Source: Verticillium longisporum (Eukaryota; Ascomycota; Sordariomycetes; Glomerellales; Plectosphaerellaceae). From it: a DNA stretch of 64,000 bases. Shown piece by piece: positions 60,601 to 64,000 of the stretch; position 1 is the stretch's first letter, and each line of letters begins with the position of its first letter. Under the pieces are notes generated by a model. The model was not told the origin of the DNA, did no database searches, and saw only the letters and a list, made by a program, of their open reading frames with translations. Location of the stretch: assembly GCA_019188255.1 (NCBI GenBank), contig JAETXT010000004.1, positions 310,001-374,000 on the forward strand, written 5' to 3'. Made by a program: the position numbers and the translations under genes.

Positions 60601-60790
60601 AAATCGATACTAAATAATTAGCTTACTTCCCTATATTAGAGGATAAATAGGATAAATAGGAAATCGAAGATATTATATCCTATAAAGAGGATTAAGGGTA
60701 AAGGTTCTATTTAGTAAAATAGGCTAAATAGCTAATAGAATATAATACCTAGGAACCTAAAAGCTACCTTAAAAATATAATATAAACCTT
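57620..60790 (+). mobile_element. RIP-mutated Ty3/gypsy chromovirus pol
   Basis: Read with stops ignored, one strand gives the full gypsy order. Reverse transcriptase: ALVLFVLKKDKNFRLYINY near 57740, YPLPLISELLDYL near 57830, and the catalytic box as IVYLDDILIYS near 58080. RNase H: VEINISNNIILGIFS near 58540 and YYLEG near 58710. Integrase: FILIIIDRFIKATRFLAI near 59835 and NRDKLFISKF near 59970, with a stop in place of Trp in F-W-EEF. A chromodomain follows near 60660-60780. Many TGG and CAG codons are now TAG. No gag precedes it on this strand. Chromodomains of such elements bind heterochromatin histone marks and steer insertion. The copy is dead. Confidence 0.85.
60650..60790 (+). mobile_element. 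Chromodomain remnant of the gypsy element
   Basis: The frame starting near 60663 reads IEDIISYKED, stop, G, stop, RFYLVK, stop, AK, stop, LIEYNT, stop, EPKSYLKN. Replacing the stops by Trp, Gln or Arg gives the usual chromodomain pattern (W-E-V-E-x-I, Y-L-V-K-W, N-T-W-E-P). It is the C-terminal end of the integrase. Confidence 0.75.
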
Positions 60791-60959
60791 AAAAAGGTAC
60801 TAGAAGTATTAAAGGTATAAATATAAGCGATAAGATGAGTAATTAAATTCCTAAATTAATTATTAATAAATTACTATATAAGGAAAATAAGAAAATAAAA
60901 GTAGAACTCTAATACTAAGCCCCGATAATACTATTAATACGCTAATTAGATAGTATAAT

Positions 60960-62984
60960 AGTACTTTACAGCTATTATTATTAAGATACTAACTCCCCCT
61001 TATCCCCTTTAATAAAGGAAATATTATTCTAAGTTATCTACCTCGACCGAACAATTAACGATTAGCTTATTAACGCTCTTATTATTATTATTATTATTGC
61101 TTTCTTCGTTATCGCTAATAACCTATATAGCCTTCTAAGGAATCGATTAAATTCTCTTTATTAAATAGCTAGGGGCTAGAGCTAGAGCGGAGCGCTTAGC
61201 CGACCCCTTTAGGGTAATAATAGCTTTAGAAATAGGAGTTCGAGCTATAGGTATTTCCTTAAGAGCTTTAGAACTATTAATAATATAGCGGAGCTCCTCC
61301 TAAGCTTTACGGATACGAGCCTCGGTATCGGCTACTTTCTTCTCTTTAATAGCTATAAGCTTAATAGCCTTCTCCGCTATTTTATACTCTTCTATCTCTT
61401 TCTTCTTTACGGCCGCTATTTCCTTCTTAATAATAGTATTCTCTTTCTCGTTTATAATAGAGGCTATAATAATATTAATATTCTTTAAGATATAAGAAGA
61501 TAATTAATTAATAAGGGCGTAGCCTAGGTAATAAGCGCCTTAAAGATATAAATAAATAGGACTATCGCTATTAAGGGTATCTATTAATAGATCGATAAGC
61601 TTAGGATTAACGGGAAATTTAGGATAATTATAGATTAACTTAATAATATCTTTACTATTTAAAGGGTAATTATATAAATCAATATATAAATAGAATAAAG
61701 TAAGCTTAAGGGTATTAGCTTCTTAATAATAAATAATATACTTAGGTTAGTAAATAGCGATAGCCTCTTTAAGGGCCTTACGACCTAGAGGCTAAACCTA
61801 TTAAAGAAGACTTAATCGGTAAAAGGATATAATATAAAGGGCTAGGAAACTTATAGATTAGCGAAGCTAGAGAGATAATAGTAAACGTATTAAGGATATC
61901 TTAATAAATAGATATTATATAATTAATTAAAGGGAACTTAAAAGTTTAAGTATAATCTATAGTATTATAGAAGCAGTTATTATTAGCTAGGTCGATAACG
62001 ATTTCCGATATTTTCTTAAAATATTTAATTACCTTAATAAAGCGGGAGAGATAATAGATATACTATTTCGACGAATAGTTATATAGAGTCGTACCCTCGT
62101 TAGCGTATATTTAATTATAGACTTCCTATTAAATAAATTAAATAACCCTATAAAGGGGCTTAAAGATCTATAATGATTAGCTAATATAGCTAGAAGATTT
62201 AGCGAATTTATAATAAAATAAGCGCCTTTATTAAATTTATAAATAATATATTTAATATTAAATCGTTTAATTATATATTTAATATCTAGTTAAGAGGCGA
62301 GTTTACCGAAATAGTATTCGTATAGGGGGTTCCTAGCCTTAGTATTAAGAAGTTAGCGATTATAAGCCTAGGCTAGCTAAGGATTATATAAATATACTTT
62401 ATCGAAACGAAAAGTAATATCTAATATTATAGCGATTAAACGGAATAGTTAGGATATCTAAGGATAAGTATAGGATTAAGTAAATAAGATAGGAATACGA
62501 TAAGTTATAGGAATATCGATTATTAAAAGAAGTTAAGGATAGTGAGATCTAGGAGAGTTATAAGCGTAATAGAGAGAACCTTATAAGATAGGTATAATAA
62601 ACTATTACCTATAAATCGGTAATAGGGACTATTCTATATTACTACTTACTTCTAGGCTACCGCTAATATTATTATTATTATAACTTCCGCGATATATCTA
62701 ACCTAGCTCTATATTATAGCTATATAGAGGAATAAGGCCTAAGAAGTAATACGTCGAAGTACTAAGATACGTTAGCGAAGGCATTATAAGTTCTAAGGAC
62801 TAGACCTCTAAGAGGGGAGGCAATATAAGAATTAGACGTTAGGAACCTAACCCCTATTTATATTATCGTAGATATTTTAGCGATAAGCTTTAATTTAAAG
62901 GGAGAAGTCGAGACTATACTCGATAGCCTCGATAAGTTGAAGTTAATATAATAGCTTACTAATTATTCGCCGATCTAATTGCTT
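60960..62984 (-). mobile_element. Unidentified RIP-mutated segment with a coiled-coil remnant
   Basis: On the minus strand around 61480 to 61200 a frame reads IIKKEIAAVKKKEIEEYKIA and then IAIKEKKVADTEARIRKA, a charged heptad-like stretch, followed by ALKEIPIARTPISKAII. Upstream, at about 61.9-62.3 kb, another frame gives NPLYEYYFGKLAS and ISEIVIDLANNNCFYNTIDY, which I do not recognise. A coiled-coil tail is found in some pogo/Fot-type transposases, but no DDE motif could be read, so this is only a possibility. Confidence 0.35.
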
Positions 62985-64000
62985 TCCCTAATCCAGGCCC
63001 TTAGCCCAATACCTTTATAATATTTAGCTTTATAAGTAGATAAAGCTATTACCTTTTATTTAGCTAAAACCTAGCTTATAAGGTTATTAATTCCTAAATA
63101 GAATATATATCTAGAGGTAGAAGTTATATCTTCTAATATATCGCTCTAGCTAGAATCGCTATACCCTATTATATTAAGGGATTTATTATAAGTATATATA
63201 AGACCTATATCCGGATATTTATTTAAATAAGCCTATATTCTATTTAAAGTAATAAAATACTCTTTAGAGGGGTTACTTATATATCTAGAATATCTATTTA
63301 CTAAATAAGTAATATCTAGTCTACTATATAAGGCTAAATATAATAAAGAGCCTATTTCCTATTAATATTAGAAGATTTCTAAATTTATAGCTTATAAGGA
63401 ATTTAGTATTAAAGCTATTTTTAATATACTAGGCATATCTATTACTTTTAAATTTAATTTATTATATTTCATAAGAATTTTCTTATAATATACCTTTTAG
63501 GATATATATAGAAGCTTTTCTTCTTTATTTATAGTTATTTTATTACCTAAAAAGGTATTAATAAGTCCTAAATCTTTAAGACTTAATATAGTTTAAAGTT
63601 TAGCTTATATAATAGATATTATTTTAGCTATTTTAGCTATTATAATTGTATCGTTAATATAATAGAGTAATATAGCCTTTAAAAGTAATATAAATACCCT
63701 TAAATTAGATTCTAATATATTAAAACCTAAGCTATTTAAAGCTTTAAGTAGATATTTATATTAAAGCTTAGGGGATTATTTTAACCTATATAAGGCTTTA
63801 TTTAGCTTATATATATAGTTTTCTAATATAGAGAAACTAGTAGGTTAAATAATATATATATCCTTATCTATATCTATATAGATAAACGTATTATTAATAT
63901 CTAATTATTTAAAATCCTAGCTTAGATTTAGACTTAATATAAAAGCTAATCTATAGCTTTTAAGTCTATAAATAGTATTAAAGGTCTCTAGGTAATCTAT
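62985..64000 (-). mobile_element. RIP-mutated Ty1/copia reverse transcriptase-RNase H (runs off the window)
   Basis: On the minus strand from 64000 downward the frame reads IDYLETFNTIYRLKSYRLAF and LNKALYRLK, stop, SPKL, stop, YKYLL (family LYGLKQSPRLWY). The catalytic box is mutated to YYIND near 63665, then LGLINTFLGNKITI. RNase H follows: IGSLLYLALYSRLDITYLVN, RYSRYISNPSKEYF, AYLNKYPDIGLIYTYNKSLN and SDSS-stop-SDILEDITSTSRYIF. It ends near 62990 with ALSTYKAKYYKG. All changes are RIP-type. The 5' part of the element (gag, protease, integrase) should lie beyond the right end. Confidence 0.85.

Larger units (their letters stand above)
54600..64000. repeat. AT-rich, RIP-mutated retroelement block
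   Basis: From about 54.6 kb to the window end the sequence becomes strongly AT-rich. The dinucleotides CA and TG almost vanish while TA is abundant, the signature of repeat-induced C-to-T mutation at CpA on both strands. Recognisable retroelement proteins can still be read if TAG/TAA stops are taken as former Trp or Gln codons (see separate entries). No intact gene is present. About 54.6-56.2 kb gives no identifiable protein but has the same composition. Confidence 0.92.

Overview
The window reads as the nuclear genome of a filamentous ascomycete (Pezizomycotina, probably a sordariomycete). Genes carry short 55-125 base introns with GT...AG ends and CTGAC/CTAAC-type branch points. Promoters are pyrimidine-rich. 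The gene content is typically fungal: an NRPS-like reductase, MFS permeases, a Zn2Cys6 activator and a LysM protein. The last 9.4 kb is AT-rich DNA with the stop-codon pattern of repeat-induced point mutation (RIP). I could not fix the genus.

Layout. 0-10 kb: a two-exon NRPS-like A-T-R carboxylate reductase, a 3.9-kb gene-free stretch, then a hexose-type MFS transporter. 10-20 kb: a gene-poor, decaying stretch with a C2H2 zinc-finger gene carrying frame breaks, a broken SNF2-type helicase with a 38-base minisatellite inside it, an ankyrin fragment and an APH-fold kinase. 20-31 kb: a membrane-anchored UDP-glycosyltransferase, a truncated copia-type gag, a FucP-like sugar permease, an atypical SDR and a possible small membrane protein.

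32-53 kb is the clearest functional unit, a complete quinate utilisation (QUT/qa) cluster. It holds the repressor (qutR/qa-1S type), the activator (qutA/qa-1F), quinate permease (qutD/qa-y), quinate/shikimate dehydrogenase (qutB/qa-3), 3-dehydroshikimate dehydratase (qutC/qa-4), type II dehydroquinase (qutE/qa-2) and the inositol-monophosphatase-like qutG/qa-x. Together they import quinate and convert it to protocatechuate: quinate to dehydroquinate (B), to dehydroshikimate (E), to protocatechuate (C). Sites close to the published activator consensus lie in all four promoter regions. A DHA1-type MFS transporter flanks the repressor side, and a six-LysM secreted protein lies tail-to-tail with qutG.

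54.6-64 kb has no intact gene. It is a graveyard of RIP-mutated retroelements: a minus-strand gag with a mutated zinc knuckle, a plus-strand Ty3/gypsy chromovirus pol (RT, RNase H, integrase, chromodomain), an unidentified minus-strand coiled-coil remnant, and a minus-strand Ty1/copia RT-RNase H that runs off the window.

Several otherwise good genes have a one-base frame break at a run of five C or G, or at an A6 run. This may be assembly error rather than decay and is flagged where it occurs.
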